NCBI GenBank assembly: GCA_028564925.1
Contig: CM053033.1
Location: 109,094,252-109,158,251 of the forward strand
Source: Lithobates sylvaticus
Taxonomy: Eukaryota > Chordata > Amphibia > Anura > Ranidae
Direction of reading: 5' to 3'
Length of the DNA stretch: 64,000 nucleotides
Below the pieces are notes generated by a model. It saw only the letters and a list, made by a program, of their open reading frames with translations. It did no database searches and was not told the origin of the DNA. Numbering within the stretch: the stretch's first letter is position 1; each line of letters starts with the position of its first letter. This document shows positions 1-11,436 of this stretch, in pieces. Both the position numbers and the translations under genes were made by a program.

Positions 1-126
1 AATGGAAGGTAAGATACTGTCGCCATGAAGTGGTCACATGATATAAGTGGCGTAGTTACCATTATCTATGCCTGGGCTAAAGGTTCATGAACATGGAAGT
101 TTGCATTCTGGGCATTATGTCTGCAT

Positions 127-430
127 GTAAACGCAGGTGCCAGCGTTTCCTGGTGTATACTTGTGTACAGGGTATTCAATACAATACAGGCCTATGGGCA
201 GATTTATGCAGCGGCTGTCCATTCATTTCAATGGGCATGGCGTTTTGGGAGAGGTGTATCCCAAACCGCCCCAAGGATGCGGCTTGCAGGACTTTTCCCG
301 TCCTGCAAGCGCACCTCCCCAGTGTGAGAGCACTCGGGCTTTCACACTGGGGAGGCATGAGAGACGCTTTACAGGCGCTATTTTTAACGCTAAAACGCCT
401 GAAAAGCGCCCCTGTGTGAAAGGGGTCTAA
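127..430 (-). mobile_element. MITE related to 50903-51222, opposite orientation
   Basis: The right end reads cctgtgtgaaaggggtc, the reverse complement of the GGCCCCTTTCACACTGG terminus of the better-preserved copy at 50903-51222. Internal words such as ttcacactggg and acaggcgctatttttaacg are also shared. The left end is not clear, so the start is approximate. Confidence 0.6.
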
Positions 431-860
431 GCACTACAGGACTCTTTTTGATACAGTCTTTTCCCAGCAAATATATAGTGTTCAAGCCACCAGGATGTGA
501 TGTGAGTGCTGCAGGAACTACCCTCCTGAAGAGAGGAGGGTTGCCATCCCGCCTGTCAGAGTCACGGTTTAAAGAGTAAATGATTAGATTGAACGCTCTT
601 ACTGTACTGTCTCTCTTTATGTTGTAAAGCGCTGCACAAACTGTTGGTGCTATATAAAGCCTCTATAATAATAAATGTGGGACTCTATAATACATGAGAG
701 AACAGCTAAAAGGCAAAATCAGTACCTGCCACCTTCAGAAACTATGTATGTAGAAACCCCTCCACTCCCTAGTTCTTATTGACAATTGAGCTCATGCAGG
801 AGCAGAGGAGGAAAAAGGTTTCTTTGCAGTATGGTGGAAAGTGGAGCCCCAGCCAAACCA
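431..860. other. intron, no gene; short repeat tail near 590-680
   Basis: About 590-680 carries taaagcgctgcacaaactg and ctatataaagcctct followed by an ataataata tail, a common 3' tail of dispersed amphibian retroposons. The rest shows no recognisable feature. Confidence 0.4.
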
Positions 861-1283
861 TTAAAGTGTTACTAAACCCCGGACCCTGCATTTACTATAT
901 CTGGTATTTCACAGTACACAGAACACAGAACTGCAATAGTTTTAGTAAATATAAACTACTAAATACCCTTTCTCATCAGCAATATATAGCAATCTTGTGA
1001 CATCTGTCAGTGTACAGCTAAGCACTGGTTAAAGCTTGTGGGAGGAGTTATTCTGCTCTGACTGTCCTATGAGGCTGCATAACCCCTTACTTTCTGTGCT
1101 GATCACATGCACCCTCCCCTCCCCAAAAAAAACAAACACTCTATAGCAATACACACCAAACTGAGCATGTGCAGAGTGCCTCGAAGGCTCCGTTCTATTA
1201 GCAGGTGGATTGGGGACAGTGAAAGAAGGGGGGATCAGAGAAGACAGGATTAAACAGCCTTTTTACACAATGCAGAGGATTAA

Positions 1284-2648
1284 AGGGGTTGTAAACCTTC
1301 GTGGTTTTTCACCTTAACCGGTTCCCGACCGGCGCGCGCCGGTGTAAGTCGGCAGAATGGCACGGCTGCGCAAATGGGTGTACCTGTACGTCCCTTTGAA
1401 TTTGCCGCGGTGCCAACACGTGCACGCTGCTGCAGGCACACGCGCCCGCTGTGAGCTCCGTGAGTAGGATCGCGGGTCGAGATACCCGCGATCGTCTCAC
1501 GGAGAGGAATAGTGTAAACAAGCATTTTCCCGTTCTGCCTAGTGACAGTGTCACTGCTCGTAGCTCCCTGTAATCGGGAGCGATGATCGGTGTCGTGTCA
1601 CACACAGCCCCTCCCCCCCACAGTTAGAATCACTCCCTAGGACACACTTAACCCCTACAGCGCCACCTAGTGTTAACCCCTTCACTGCCAGTCACATTTA
1701 TACAGTAATCAATGCAATTTTAATCGCACTGATCGCTGCATAAATGTGAATGGTCTCAACATCGCGCCAAAATTGTCTGACGTGTCCGTCATAATGTCGC
1801 AGTCACGATAAAAATCGCTGATCGCCGCCATTACTAATAAAAAATAAATTATTAATAGAAATGCTATAAAACTATCCCCTATTTTGTAGATGCTATAAAT
1901 TTTGTGCAAACCAATCAATAAACACTTATTGCGTTTTTTTTCTTTTACTAAAAATATGTAGAAGAATACGGATCAGCCTAAACTGAGGAAAAAATGTTTT
2001 TTATATATTTTTGGGGGATATTTATTATAGCAAAAAGCAAAAAATATAGCTTTTTTTTTCAAAATTGTCGCTCTTTTTTTGTTTATAGCGCAAAAAATAA
2101 AAACCGCAGAGATGATCAATCAAATATCACCAAAAGAAAGCTCTATTTGTGGGAAAAAAAGGACGTCAATTTTGTTTGAAAGACCACGTCGCACGACCGT
2201 GCAATTGTCAGTTAAAATGACGCAGTGCCGAATCGCAAAAAAACACCTGTCAGTGACCGGCCCCCCCCCCCCATTTTACTTACCTGACCTCTCGAACTTG
2301 ACCCGCGGGGATGCGCTGTCTCTCTGCCCGGGGTTCTCGGCTCTTGATTGGATAGATTGATTGCAGCGCAGCCATTGGCTCCCGCTGCTGTCAATTAAAT
2401 CCAATGACGTGAGCGCTGGGGGGTGGGCCTCTATGGATGCCGAATGCTGGACTCTGGAGCTGCCCGCAAGGTAACCCCCTTGGGGAAGCACTTCTCCGAG
2501 GGGGTTAACGGATGTGCGGAGGAGCCGCGAGAGCCGCCGGGGGACCCCAGAAGAGGATGTTCGGGATCACTCTGTGCAAAACGAGCTGCACAGTGAAGCA
2601 TAATATATTTTGTTATTATTATTTTTTTTACTTACCTTTACAATCACT
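1284..2648. mobile_element. Kolobok-like TTAA MITE nested in 865-2735
   Basis: It starts AGGGGTTGTAAACC and ends TTTACAATCACT between TTAA at 1280-1283 and 2649-2652. The right half (cccggggttctcggctc, attggatagattgat, caaaacgagctgcacagt) matches the uninterrupted copy at 48097-48574. Its left part is broken by the C-type element at 1318. Confidence 0.8.
1318..2243 (+). mobile_element. C-type TTAA element, right end missing
   Basis: It begins after TTAA 1314-1317 with CCGGTTCCCGACCGG. Diagnostic C-type words follow: ttagaatcactccctagga, ctatcccctattttgtag, caaaccaatcaataa, ctctatttgtggg and gcaattgtcagtt. The usual AAGTGG-TTAA end is absent; the sequence passes straight into the host MITE near 2243, so the right terminus was lost by deletion. 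It is non-autonomous and has no transposase frame. Confidence 0.75.
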
Positions 2649-2739
2649 TTAACCCCTTAGGTTCCACGGTGAGTATAACAAGCATGCTTTACTGCATATA
2701 CAGACTGATTTTACTGTTGTGGGTTTAGTAATACTTTAA

Positions 2740-3272
2740 AGATTTGGTGCAGATGGGTTATACAAAATGGTTATAAAGCATGTATGCGTTCTGTTTGTTC
2801 GTCAAAGGGTGTTAATGTATTAATAAGCTTATTTTTTTGTATAATTTGTAAATATATATGATATTTGTACAAGAGGGCAGCCATTGTTGCTCATTCCCTA
2901 TGTAGGCTCTGCTCCTATTGTGTCTTGCCAATTCTTTTCTTTCTCTAAGTCTGAGAAGATCATTGTGAATGGACACAACAAACACAATAATGATTGGTAA
3001 CTAAAGGCCGTGTGATCTAGGCTGCCTAGGCAGGAAGCTATTTTTTTAAATTTAGGCAGGTACTTTTTTTGCTCTGAAATGTAATATTTTGGTTTGATCA
3101 TGGGGACATGCGACCTATTCATTGATATGACATGTACGTTTCAATGATAGTTCTGTCCGTTAATGATTTTTTTAAAATTATTATTTGATCATATTCTGCC
3201 CTTATTACAATCTGCCTCTGAGTTTATGCATTGCTGGCTGCAGCTCATGGTATTTTTCTTGTTTTTCTGCAG
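2740..3272. other. intron before the first visible exon
   Basis: Ordinary AT-rich intron. No repeat family used elsewhere in the window is recognised. A pyrimidine tract and CAG end it. Confidence 0.5.
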
Positions 3273-3422
3273 TGTGATAAGAAACCTAAGATGATCATAT
3301 TCTTCCCAAGCTGCGATCTTGTTGGGTTCTACCATAAATTGCTTAGCAGTGTACTACCTATAGGGGGCAGCAAACCTGATTCCAGGATCTTCCTTCAGCT
3401 TCATGGGAACATGGAACAAGGG
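3273..3422 (+). CDS. ddx31: ddx31 internal exon: helicase C lobe, motif IV region
   Basis: This 150-nt exon (50 codons, phase 0 at both ends) encodes the start of the second RecA-like lobe of DDX31, the vertebrate relative of yeast Dbp7, a nucleolar DEAD-box ATPase of large-subunit ribosome assembly. It reads CDKKPKMIIFFPSC near the start (motif IV) and LHGNMEQ at the end. Human DDX31, as I recall it, reads KDQKMVIFFSSCELVEF and LRLHGGMEQEERTAVF here, with about ten more residues between the two blocks. A pyrimidine tract ending ttttctgcag precedes the exon and gtgagt follows it. The last codon is GGG, and the reading frame continues directly into the exon at 22326. Assignment to DDX31 rather than another DEAD-box protein rests on the match over all four exons. 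Confidence 0.92.
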
Positions 3423-3517
3423 GTGAGTCCACGTCAATTTTTCTCTCTCTCTCTCCGTGTTATTGGATACAGACAGTTTTTTGGTTTTAAATAAAGTTGA
3501 TTATTACTTATTACAGG

Positions 3518-3795
3518 TATTTAAATGGCGCAGTCAATTTACACAGCGCTTTACATATATGTTGTACATTCACATCAATCCCTGCCCTTCGTTTACAATC
3601 TAAGATCCCTAATTCACATTCATACATCCACATACTAAGGGCCTATTTAAACAGACACCAATTAACCTATCAGCATGTCTTTGAGTGTGGGGGGGAAATT
3701 AGAGTACCCAGAGGAAACCCATGGAAGCCCAGAGAGAACACGCAAACTCCATGCAGGCAGTGTCATGGTTGGGATTCAAACCATTAATCTTCGTT
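3518..3795 (+). mobile_element. SINE/LINE-tail-like dispersed repeat
   Basis: It contains cagcgctttacat, ctgcccttcgtttacaatct, accaattaacctatcagc, agtacccagaggaaaccca and cacgcaaactccatgcag, a block widely dispersed in amphibian and fish genomes. Related pieces lie at 24745-24893 and 61563-61634. Whether it is a SINE or the 3' end of a LINE cannot be decided here. Confidence 0.55.
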
Positions 3796-3815
3796 CTACA
3801 AGTGCTAAACACTAA

Positions 3816-3997
3816 AGCCCCATACACACTATCAGATTATCTGCAGACTTTTGTCTTCAGATTTACCAAAACCATGTAGTGCAAGGGCATGCCTGATTGC
3901 ATACAAATTGAAAATCTAAGGTTTGACCTCATATTATATAGTTTTGGTAAATCTGAAGACAAAAGTCTGCAGATAATCTGATGGTGTGTATGGGGCT
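3816..3997. mobile_element. Harbinger-like palindromic MITE, 182 bp
   Basis: Inverted repeats of about 64 bases (AGCCCCATACACACTATC... and its complement), almost perfect, flank a 50-base centre. The element is bracketed by TAA at 3813-3815 and 3998-4000. A 3-bp TWA duplication fits PIF/Harbinger. The high arm identity suggests a fairly recent insertion. Confidence 0.8.
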
Positions 3998-4014
3998 TAA
4001 GGAAAATACATTAA

Positions 4015-4961
4015 CCACTTCAGCCCTGGAAGGATTTATCCCCTTCCCGACCAGAACACTTTTTGAGATACGGCACTGCGTCGCTTTAACTGACAATTGC
4101 GCGGTTGTGCGACATTGTACCCAAACAAAATTGACGTCCTTTTTTCCCCACAAATAGAAATTTATTTTGGTGGTATTTTATCACCTTTGCGTTTTTTATT
4201 GTTTGCGCTATAAACAAAAAACGAGCGTACATTTTGAAAAAAAAAAAGCAATATTTTTTACTTTTTGCTATAATAAATATCTTCAAAAAATATATAAAAA
4301 AACTAATTTCTTTCTCAGTTTAGGCCGATATGTATTTGTTTACATATTTTTCGTAAAAAAAATCGCAATAAGCGTATATTTATTGGTTTGCGCAAAAGTT
4401 ATAGCATCTACAAAATAGGGGATAGATTTATAGCATTTTTATTATTCTTTTTTTTTTTTATTAGTAATAGTGGCGATCTGCGATTTTTATCGTGACTGCA
4501 ACATTATGGCGAACACATTGGACATTTTTGATACTATTTTGGGACCTTTGTCATTTATACAGCGATCAGTACTATAAAAATGCACTGATTACTATGTAAA
4601 TGACACTGGCAGGGAAGGGGTTAAGTGTGTCCTAGGGAGTGATTCTAACTGTGGGGGGATGGGCTACCACTGACATGACAGCGATCACTGCTCCTCTCGA
4701 TGACAGGGAGCAGTAGATCGCTGTCATGTCACTAGGCAGAACAGGGAAATGCCTTGTTTACATAGGCATCTCCCCGTTCTGCCCCCGTTCTGCCACTTCG
4801 TGACACAATCGCGGGCTCCCGGTGGACATGAGTCCGCGGGACCCACGGTCACAGAGTATTCGGCGGGCACGCATGCACTCACAATGCCACGATTTAAAGA
4901 GGACGTACCTGTACACCCATTTGCCCAGCCGAGCCATTGTGCCGACGTACATCGCATGTGG
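4015..4961 (-). mobile_element. C-type TTAA element, complete, reverse orientation
   Basis: Bracketed by TTAA at 4011-4014 and 4962-4965. It starts CCACTTCAGCCCTGG and ends CGCATGTGG. Read on the minus strand it follows the 1318 and 16742 copies: a GC-rich left part, then ctatcccctattttgtag, then the gcaattgtcagtt block. No transposase frame; non-autonomous. The CC-starting ends with TTAA fit piggyBac better than Kolobok. Confidence 0.8.
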
Positions 4962-5093
4962 TTAAAAACTGCTTATCTTTTAAAAAGTATTGTCAGTCCC
5001 ATATATCATCACTGGACCCATCCCCTACATATGGATGTAATGGTTTTTACCTGCAGCCAGTCTTCGGGAATGTCAGTCACTTCTCTACTTTAA

Positions 5094-6092
5094 CCACTTC
5101 CCTACTGCTGTATAGTCATATGACGTCATGGGATTCCCTTCGTCCCTCCGGGCAGGCGTCATATGACATCCTGGGATTCCCTGCATTGTGGAGAGCGTCT
5201 ACACGTGCCTGCAGCATCACTTGGGACCCGATGCTCGTGCCCGGCGGCCACGATGTCCACCTGGCACCCGCGGTTGCCCGTTAACCGAGCAGGACCGTGC
5301 ATCTGTGTGTATAAACACACTGATCCACGTCCTATCAGGTGAGAGGAGACCGATCTGTGTGTTCCCATTACAGAGGAACACAGATCGGTCTCCTCCCCCT
5401 GTGAGTCCCCTCTCCTACAGTTAGAATCACTCCCTAGGACACGCAATTAACCCTTTGATCACCCCCTAGGGTTAACCCCTTCCCCGCCAGTCACATTTAT
5501 ACAGTAAACAATGCATTTTATAACACTGATCGCTGTATAAATGTCACTGGTCCCAAAATAGTGTCAAAAGTGTCCGATATGTCCGCCGCAACATCACAGT
5601 CACAATAAAAATTGCAGATCGCCACCATTACTAGTAAAAAATAATAATAATAAAAATGCCATAATTCTATCCCCTGTTTTGTAGATGCTATAACTTTTGC
5701 CCAATCCAATAAATATACACTTATTGCGATTTTTATTTATTTATTTTTTTTACCAAAAATATGTAGAAGAATACATATCGGCCTAAACTGAGGGTAAAAC
5801 ATGTTTTTTTATTTTTTTTAAAAAATTGGGATATTTATTATAGCAAAAAGTAATAAATATTGTGTTTTTTTTTTTCTTTCTAAATTATCACCCTTTTTTT
5901 TTGTTTATAGCGCAAAAAATAAAAACCGCAGAGGTGATCAAATACCAGCAAAAGAAAACTCTATTTGTGGGGAAAAAAAATTATCAAAATTAATTTGGGT
6001 ACAGTGTCGCATGACCACACAATTCTCATTCAAAGTGTGACCGCTCTGAAAGCTGAAATTTGGCCTGGGCAGGATGCCCGGTATGAAAGTGG
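5094..6092 (+). mobile_element. TTAA element, chimera of C-type middle and Y-type right end
   Basis: Flanked by TTAA 5090-5093 and 6093-6096. The left end CCACTTCCCTACTGC and the middle (ttagaatcactccctagga, ctatcccctgttttgtag) are C-type, while the right end (gctgaaatttggcctgggca, ccggtatgaaagtgg) is the end found on Y-type copies at 53560-54554 and 15357-16144. It abuts the MITE at 6097 with one shared TTAA. Confidence 0.75.
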
Positions 6093-6096
6093 TTAA

Positions 6097-6372
6097 AGTA
6101 GAACTATAGGCAAAGCTTTTTTTTTTTTTTTTTTTCATTTTGGTTTTTTTATTTTTTTTTTTACCATCTGTGTCCTATTGCAGAGATTTACCTTCACTTC
6201 CTGTTTCATAACCAAATAGGAGGTGGTTAGTGGAAATCCCCTTAAATCAAGGGAATTCCTTGGGGACCCCCCCCCCCCCCCCCCCAGGTCACCAAAACTA
6301 AGGTCCCCATTGAAAGATTTCCCTCCGTTACCTTTCTGGGGACAACCCAAAATTTGGTAATTTCTTTTACTT
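6097..6372 (+). mobile_element. TTAA MITE (AGTAGAACTATAGG end)
   Basis: It begins directly at the TTAA that closes 5094-6092. The left end AGTAGAACTATAGGCAAA recurs, inverted, at the right end of 41160-41443 and in pieces at 51370-51520 and 55380-55560. It includes poly-T and a poly-C run at 6267-6285. The right boundary is not clear. Confidence 0.55.
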
Positions 6373-7060
6373 TCACTTGACCACTGGGCACTTATACACC
6401 CTTAATAACCAGACCAATTTTCAGCTTTCGGTGCTCTCACATTTTTAATGACAATTACTCAGTCATACAACACTGTACCCATATGACATTTTTGTCCTTT
6501 TTTTTTCACACATAGAGCTTTCTTTTGGTGGTATTTAATCACTGTTGTTTTTTTTTTTTTTTTTTTTTTGACAAAACGCTGTTGGGTTTTTTTTTTTTTT
6601 TTGCTCTGTAAAAGAAAAAAGACTGAAAATTTGGTAAAAAAATTTAAATTTTTCTTAGTTTCTGTTATAAAATTTAGCAAATTTTGTAATTTTTCTTGAT
6701 AAATTTTGTCCAAAATTTATAATGCTACATATCTTTGGTAAAAATAAGTACAAATTGGTATATATTATTTGGTCTTTGTGAAAGTTATAGAGTCCACAAG
6801 CTATGGTGCCAATATCTGAAAATTGATCACACCTGAAGTACTGACGGCCTATCTCATTTCTTGAGACCCTAACATGCCAGAAAAGTACAAATAGCCCCCA
6901 AATTACCAATTTTTGGAACGAAGACATTACAAGGTATTTGGAAAGAGGCATGGTGAGTTTTTTGAAGTTGTCATTTTTTCCCACAATTCTTTGCAAAATC
7001 AAGATTTTTTTTTTCACAAAATTGTCATATTAGCAGGTTATTTCTCATATACTGTTGGTA
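6373..7060 (-). mobile_element. I-type TTAA element fragment, reverse orientation
   Basis: It shares ccaattttcagctttcggtg, cactgtacccatatgac, gagctttcttttggtggta and the tgccagaaaagtacaaatag block with 35315-36426 and 51536-54715. Neither terminus is intact. Confidence 0.55.
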
Positions 7061-7745
7061 AAAAATAAATATAAGACCCGCCCTCTATATTTTCTACCCC
7101 CACTGCGCCAAATATTAGTGAGAATTAAATATTCAAAAAAAACAGTGAAGGAATAAATAAATAAATAATTACGTGAAAAACAGCTGCTACTTATGTGAAT
7201 ATAAAAATGTAAAGCCTGCAATTCAACCTAAAAATAAAATATTAATAGGAAAAACTAGTAGTGCTAGTGTATAAAAAATCTTATACAAATTTCAAAGTAC
7301 AAAAAAGTGCTATATAAATAACTCAATAAAATTACTTAATAAGAAAAATGTATATAAGTCACCCAGTGACAAGTGATACAGAAATAGTCCAAAATGTAAA
7401 TTAAAATTAGGTGATTCCAAATATATCTTCAAATAAAATCTTCAATTAGGATCTTCAAAGAAACTTGAATCAGCCACCACACCACGTGTTTGTGACACCA
7501 CTCCCTCTGAAGAGCACACTCACCAGCTCACAATGCCTCCCACTTTCGTGTTTGACTGCAGCGTATTTTACCCACTCCAGGGGTTAATAGTGACCATCCA
7601 CTCGATCAGCTTGTTGTATATCAATGTGACTCCATATGTAAGAAAATAAATAGGTGCGCCACATAGTGTAATAAAGTATAACCAGTTTAATAAATCACAC
7701 AAACACCTCCAATAGTAAAACTCACATTTCGAAAAATAAAATCAA
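7061..7745. repeat. dispersed repeat of unknown class
   Basis: AT-rich text with ttcaaagtacaaaaaagtgc, gataagtgatac-like words and the aaagaaacttgaat / tgactgcagcgta pieces. It resembles in style the blocks at 39556-40545 and 46161-47115 (many short restarts with 'aataaata' and 'gtgctaata'), but no terminus or coding domain is visible. Confidence 0.35.
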
Positions 7746-9432
7746 GCCTTCAATAAAAACACAGCAAACGAACTGTAATGGTACAGTGGTGTACTGCGGC
7801 CACGGCGGACCAGAAGTGTGCGCACAGCCGTAATCTCACACGACTTCTAGGTCTCCGCTTCTGGCGGCAGTGTAGCTGCACAGCATATGCATACCACAAA
7901 TTACACCCCAAAACACATTCTGCTATTACTCCCGAGTACGGCGATACCACATCTTTTACACAGCGTGGCCACATACAGAGGCCCAACATGCAGGAAGCAC
8001 CTTCAGGCATTCTGGAGCACCCAGGACAATTCTGACATTTCTCTCCTACATGTAAAAATCATCATTTATTCGCTAGAAACTTACATAGAACCCCAAAACA
8101 TTACAGGGGGTCCCCTACTTACAAACATCCGACTTACAAACGACTCCTACTTACAAACGGAGGGAGACAACAGGAAGTGAGAGGAAATCCACCCCTAGGA
8201 AGGGAAATTCACTCCTGTAAGAGTTAATATGGGAAAAAGGTGTCTCCACTAATGCTTTATCACCAGTCCATGCTTCCCTAACAACCCAAAATTTTCAAAA
8301 TCCAATTGTCATTGGGACAGAAGGTTAGGTGAAATCTTCTGAACAGGGGCACAGACAGCAAAACAAATGTTACAGGGGTGATAACCCTTCTCTATGTTAT
8401 CCAAATAACTTAAAAATAGATTTTTTGGTTGGAGCTACACCTAAAAAATTTACCTGTTCCGACTTACAAACAGATTCAACTTAAGAACAAACCTACAGCC
8501 CCTATCTTGTTTGTAACCCGGGGACCCCCTGTATATATGTTTTTTTAGCAAAGACCCTAGAGAATACAATGGCAGTCATTGCAACTTTTTATCTCGCACG
8601 GTACTTGCGCAGCAACTTTTCAACCGCGTTTTTTTTTTAAAAAGAAAAACAGTTTTGTGCTTTACAAAAAACAAAACAGTAAAGTTAGTCCAATGTTTTT
8701 GCATAATGTGAAAGATGAAGTTACGCCGAGTAAATAGATACCTAACATGTCACCCTTCAAAATTGCACACACTCGTGGAATGGCGTCAAACTTTGCTACT
8801 TAAAAATCCCCATAGACGACGCTTTAAAATTTGTTACTGGTTACATGTTTTGAGTTACAGAGGAGGTCTAGGGCCAAAATTATTGTTCTCGCTGTAACGT
8901 TCGCAGCGATACCTCACATGTATGGTCTGAACACCGTTTTCATATGTGGGCGGGACTTACGTATGCGTTCGCTTCTGCATGCAAGCACACGGGACAGGGG
9001 CGCTTTAAAAAATATTTTTTATTTATTTTAGTTTGACACTTTTTTCCCCCAAAAAATTTTTTTGATCACTTTTATTCCTATTACAAGGAATGTAAACATC
9101 CCTTGTAATAGGAATATGGCATGACAGGTCCTCTTTACAGTGAGATATGGGGTCAATAAGACCCCACATCTCACCTCTATGTTGGAAAGCCTGAAATAAA
9201 AAAAACGATCCTGGCTTTGATCTTAGCAGTGAGTCGGTAGAAGCACCCACCGGAGGGCGGCGGGGGGGGGGGGATGTCAAGCAGTGGAACAGCCGTTATG
9301 ATCATTCTTATGGGGTAGGGAATCGCCGGCTGAAAAAGCTGATATCTGAATGATGCCTGTAGCTGCACCCATCATTCAGATATCCTGCACAAAGTCAAGG
9401 ACATAATATGACGGCCGGCAGGCGGGAAGTGG
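7746..9432 (+). mobile_element. L-type TTAA element, interrupted by a Tigger-like MITE
   Basis: The right end is gaagtgg followed by TTAA 9433-9436. L-type landmarks are present: ccctagagaataca, aagatgaagttacgccgag, aatggcgtcaaac, cataggcgacgcttt-like text, acagaggaggtctag and cctattacaaggaatgtaaacatccct. The 7746-8040 part matches the arms of the hairpin at 28527-29553, so the left side is a mosaic. No left TTAA terminus was found. Confidence 0.6.
8104..8531. mobile_element. TcMar-Tigger-like MITE, 428 bp
   Basis: Termini CAGGGGGTCCCCTACTTAC and (right, reversed) CAGGGGGTCCCCGGGTTAC are bracketed by TA at 8102-8103 and 8532-8533. Joining the flanks restores the L-type word aacattatatatatg, which confirms the TA duplication. 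No coding capacity. Confidence 0.8.
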
Positions 9433-9436
9433 TTAA

Positions 9437-10024
9437 AACACATTTATTTTTTTTTTTTTTTTTAACAAAAGTTGTCCATTTATACAATATTTCTAGCACA
9501 GAGCATGCACATACAAAAAATGGCACCCCAAAATAGAATCTCCTACGGCGATACCACATGTGTGAGACTTCCGCAGTCTGGCCACCTACAGAGGCCAAGT
9601 ACAGCCGAGTATGGCTGAGCGTGGCTGGGTATTGCCGAGTATGGCTGAGTATCACCGAGTATTGCAGGGTATTGCATGGTATCGCTGGGTATGGCAAGGT
9701 ATCGCAGGGTATGGCAAGGTATCGCAGGGTATGGCAAGGTATCGCAGGGTATGGCAAGGTATGGCAGGGTATTGCTGGGTATGGCAGAGTATTGCTGGGT
9801 ATGGCAGAGTATTGCTGGGTATGGCAGAGTATTGCTGGGTATGGCAGAGTATTGCTGGGTATGGCAGGGTATTGCAGAGTATTGCTGGGTATGGCAGGGT
9901 ATTGCAGAGTATTGCCCAGGGGGCGCGCGAGAGTGGGATTCTGGGAGGACGTCATTGTACGCCCTCCCGGAGTTAGGCAACCACCCTGTAGCCATAATTC
10001 GGCTATGGGCCGGTTGTTAAGTGG
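9437..10024 (+). mobile_element. TTAA element carrying a decamer minisatellite
   Basis: It starts right after the TTAA that closes the previous element and ends cggttgttaagtgg before TTAA 10025-10028. It contains cggcgataccacatgtgtg as in the L/hairpin group, then the tandem array at 9599-9915, then a short GC-rich tail. Confidence 0.55.
9599..9915 (+). repeat. decamer minisatellite (GTATGGCAGG type)
   Basis: About 32 tandem copies of a 10-base unit alternating between gtatggcagg-like and gtattgctgg-like forms, so that 20- and 40-base higher-order periods appear. It creates long open frames on both strands that are not genes. The same unit, reversed, recurs at 11795-11870. Confidence 0.9.
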
Positions 10025-10028
10025 TTAA

Positions 10029-10854
10029 TGATAATATTAAACAGGACCAATAGAGAGGATGAACTACAGGAGGGGGCGGAGACAAGACCAGTCACCCTGC
10101 ACAAGCAGAGAAAGCAGAAATGACCGGTCTTTATTACAGGAAGCTCCTACACAGAGGTAAAGTCTCACACTGGATTACTGCACAGATCTGGAAGAAATGC
10201 ACAAAGCACACCAGGATTCAACTAGGAAAACGCGTGTCCAGCCTATGCACATTACAGTATTTACATATTATGAACAAGCAGTAAAAATACATTAAATTAT
10301 TATTACTCATCTCTGTATCTATAAGTTTTTTGAAGAAATTTGTATGAAATTTCCAACACAGACACTGTTTTTTTTAGAAAGAGAAACCTTAGTACAGCAA
10401 GCCTGCCCATTGGTGGATCTGCCCAAACTTTTACTTCCGCAAGAATTACTTTTGTATCCCTTGCCCTTACTCCTGGATTCTGTGAGTGCGCAGATGTCCC
10501 AAGTAAGCCGTGCGAGATATCTGTGCACAGACAGCTGTTATGCAAGTCCTAGTTATTTGCTGTCTTTGCACATACATGGGAAATTTTCTGTGCATGTACA
10601 GATGTGCCGACAGGCTCTGCTAGGACCTGAATGGCCAAAATGGTGGTGCCAGAGAGGGAGGTGGAGCCACTATAGAGGGGACTGAAGTTCCCCTTAATAG
10701 AGAGTGGAGTGGGAACAAACGGGTTTTGGGGCTCCAGATGGTCCAAAAACATGGGCAGACCTTGCCCCTGCAGATGCTAATCTGTGTTTCCGTGTTGCCT
10801 TGTTATAGTAGGGATTTCTAGCAGTGTCATGTAATCCGTCTCCAGTCTATGATG
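10029..10854. other. intron, no gene recognised
   Basis: Contains gaccaatagagagg, similar to text in the AGTAGAACTATAGG MITE group, and otherwise unassigned sequence. Open frames of about 110 codons at 10344-10685 have no recognisable domain and overlap frames on the other strand. Confidence 0.4.
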
Positions 10855-11135
10855 GGTCCTAAAGCATGTCCCCAGTCTCCAACATCTCTTACAGCATGTT
10901 CACGGTCTCTAAAAGTCTCCTGCAGCATGTCTGAACTCTCTGACCATCTCTTGTACTATGTCTGCAGTCTCTGACCATCTCTTGTATCATGTCCACCATC
11001 CCTGACCATTTCATGTTTCATGTCTGCAGTCTCCGACCATCTCTTGTATCATGTCCACCATCTCTGACCATCTCATATCATGTCCACCATCTCTGACCAT
11101 CTCATATCATGTCTGCAGTCACTGACCATCTCTTG
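10855..11135 (+). repeat. 31-bp minisatellite, left part
   Basis: Tandem units close to tctctgaccatctcttgtat plus catgtctgcag. Units at the left edge are diverged and those further right are closer to consensus. The array is cut at an atctcttg word by the hAT insertion at 11136 and resumes at 13192. Confidence 0.88.
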
Positions 11136-11436
11136 TAGGGCTGCAACGATTAATCAATATTATCGATAATAATCGATAATGAAAATCGTTGTCAACGATT
11201 TTCATAATCAATTAGTTGGTCCGCACCTTCCTCCCTGTCCGTCCGTTAAATAAATCCTCCTCCTGTCTGTGTACAAGGCGCCGCCGTATGTTACAATGCA
11301 CGTCCGCGCCTCTCCTCTGATGTCAGCTCCCCACTGATCTTCTCAGCCGTGCCCGCTGCTGCCTAGAGGGAACAGAGAGGCGAGAAGCAGCCATGAGGGG
11401 AGCTGAGCTGGCGAGCTGCACAGTGTGAACACTGAC

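Larger units (their letters stand above)
865..2735. mobile_element. Kolobok-like TTAA MITE, interrupted
   Basis: The termini are AGTGTTACTAAACCC on the left and GGGTTTAGTAATACT on the right, flanked by TTAA at 861-864 and 2736-2739. A second copy lies inverted at 47266-47685. The element is interrupted by another TTAA MITE (1284-2648), which accounts for three quarters of its length. Confidence 0.8.

Noticed and set aside
9395-9995. Minus-strand frames with YPAIPSNTL repeats and plus-strand frames with GYGRVLLGM repeats
   Set aside because: All frames of the decamer array are open on both strands, a property of the repeat and not of a gene.
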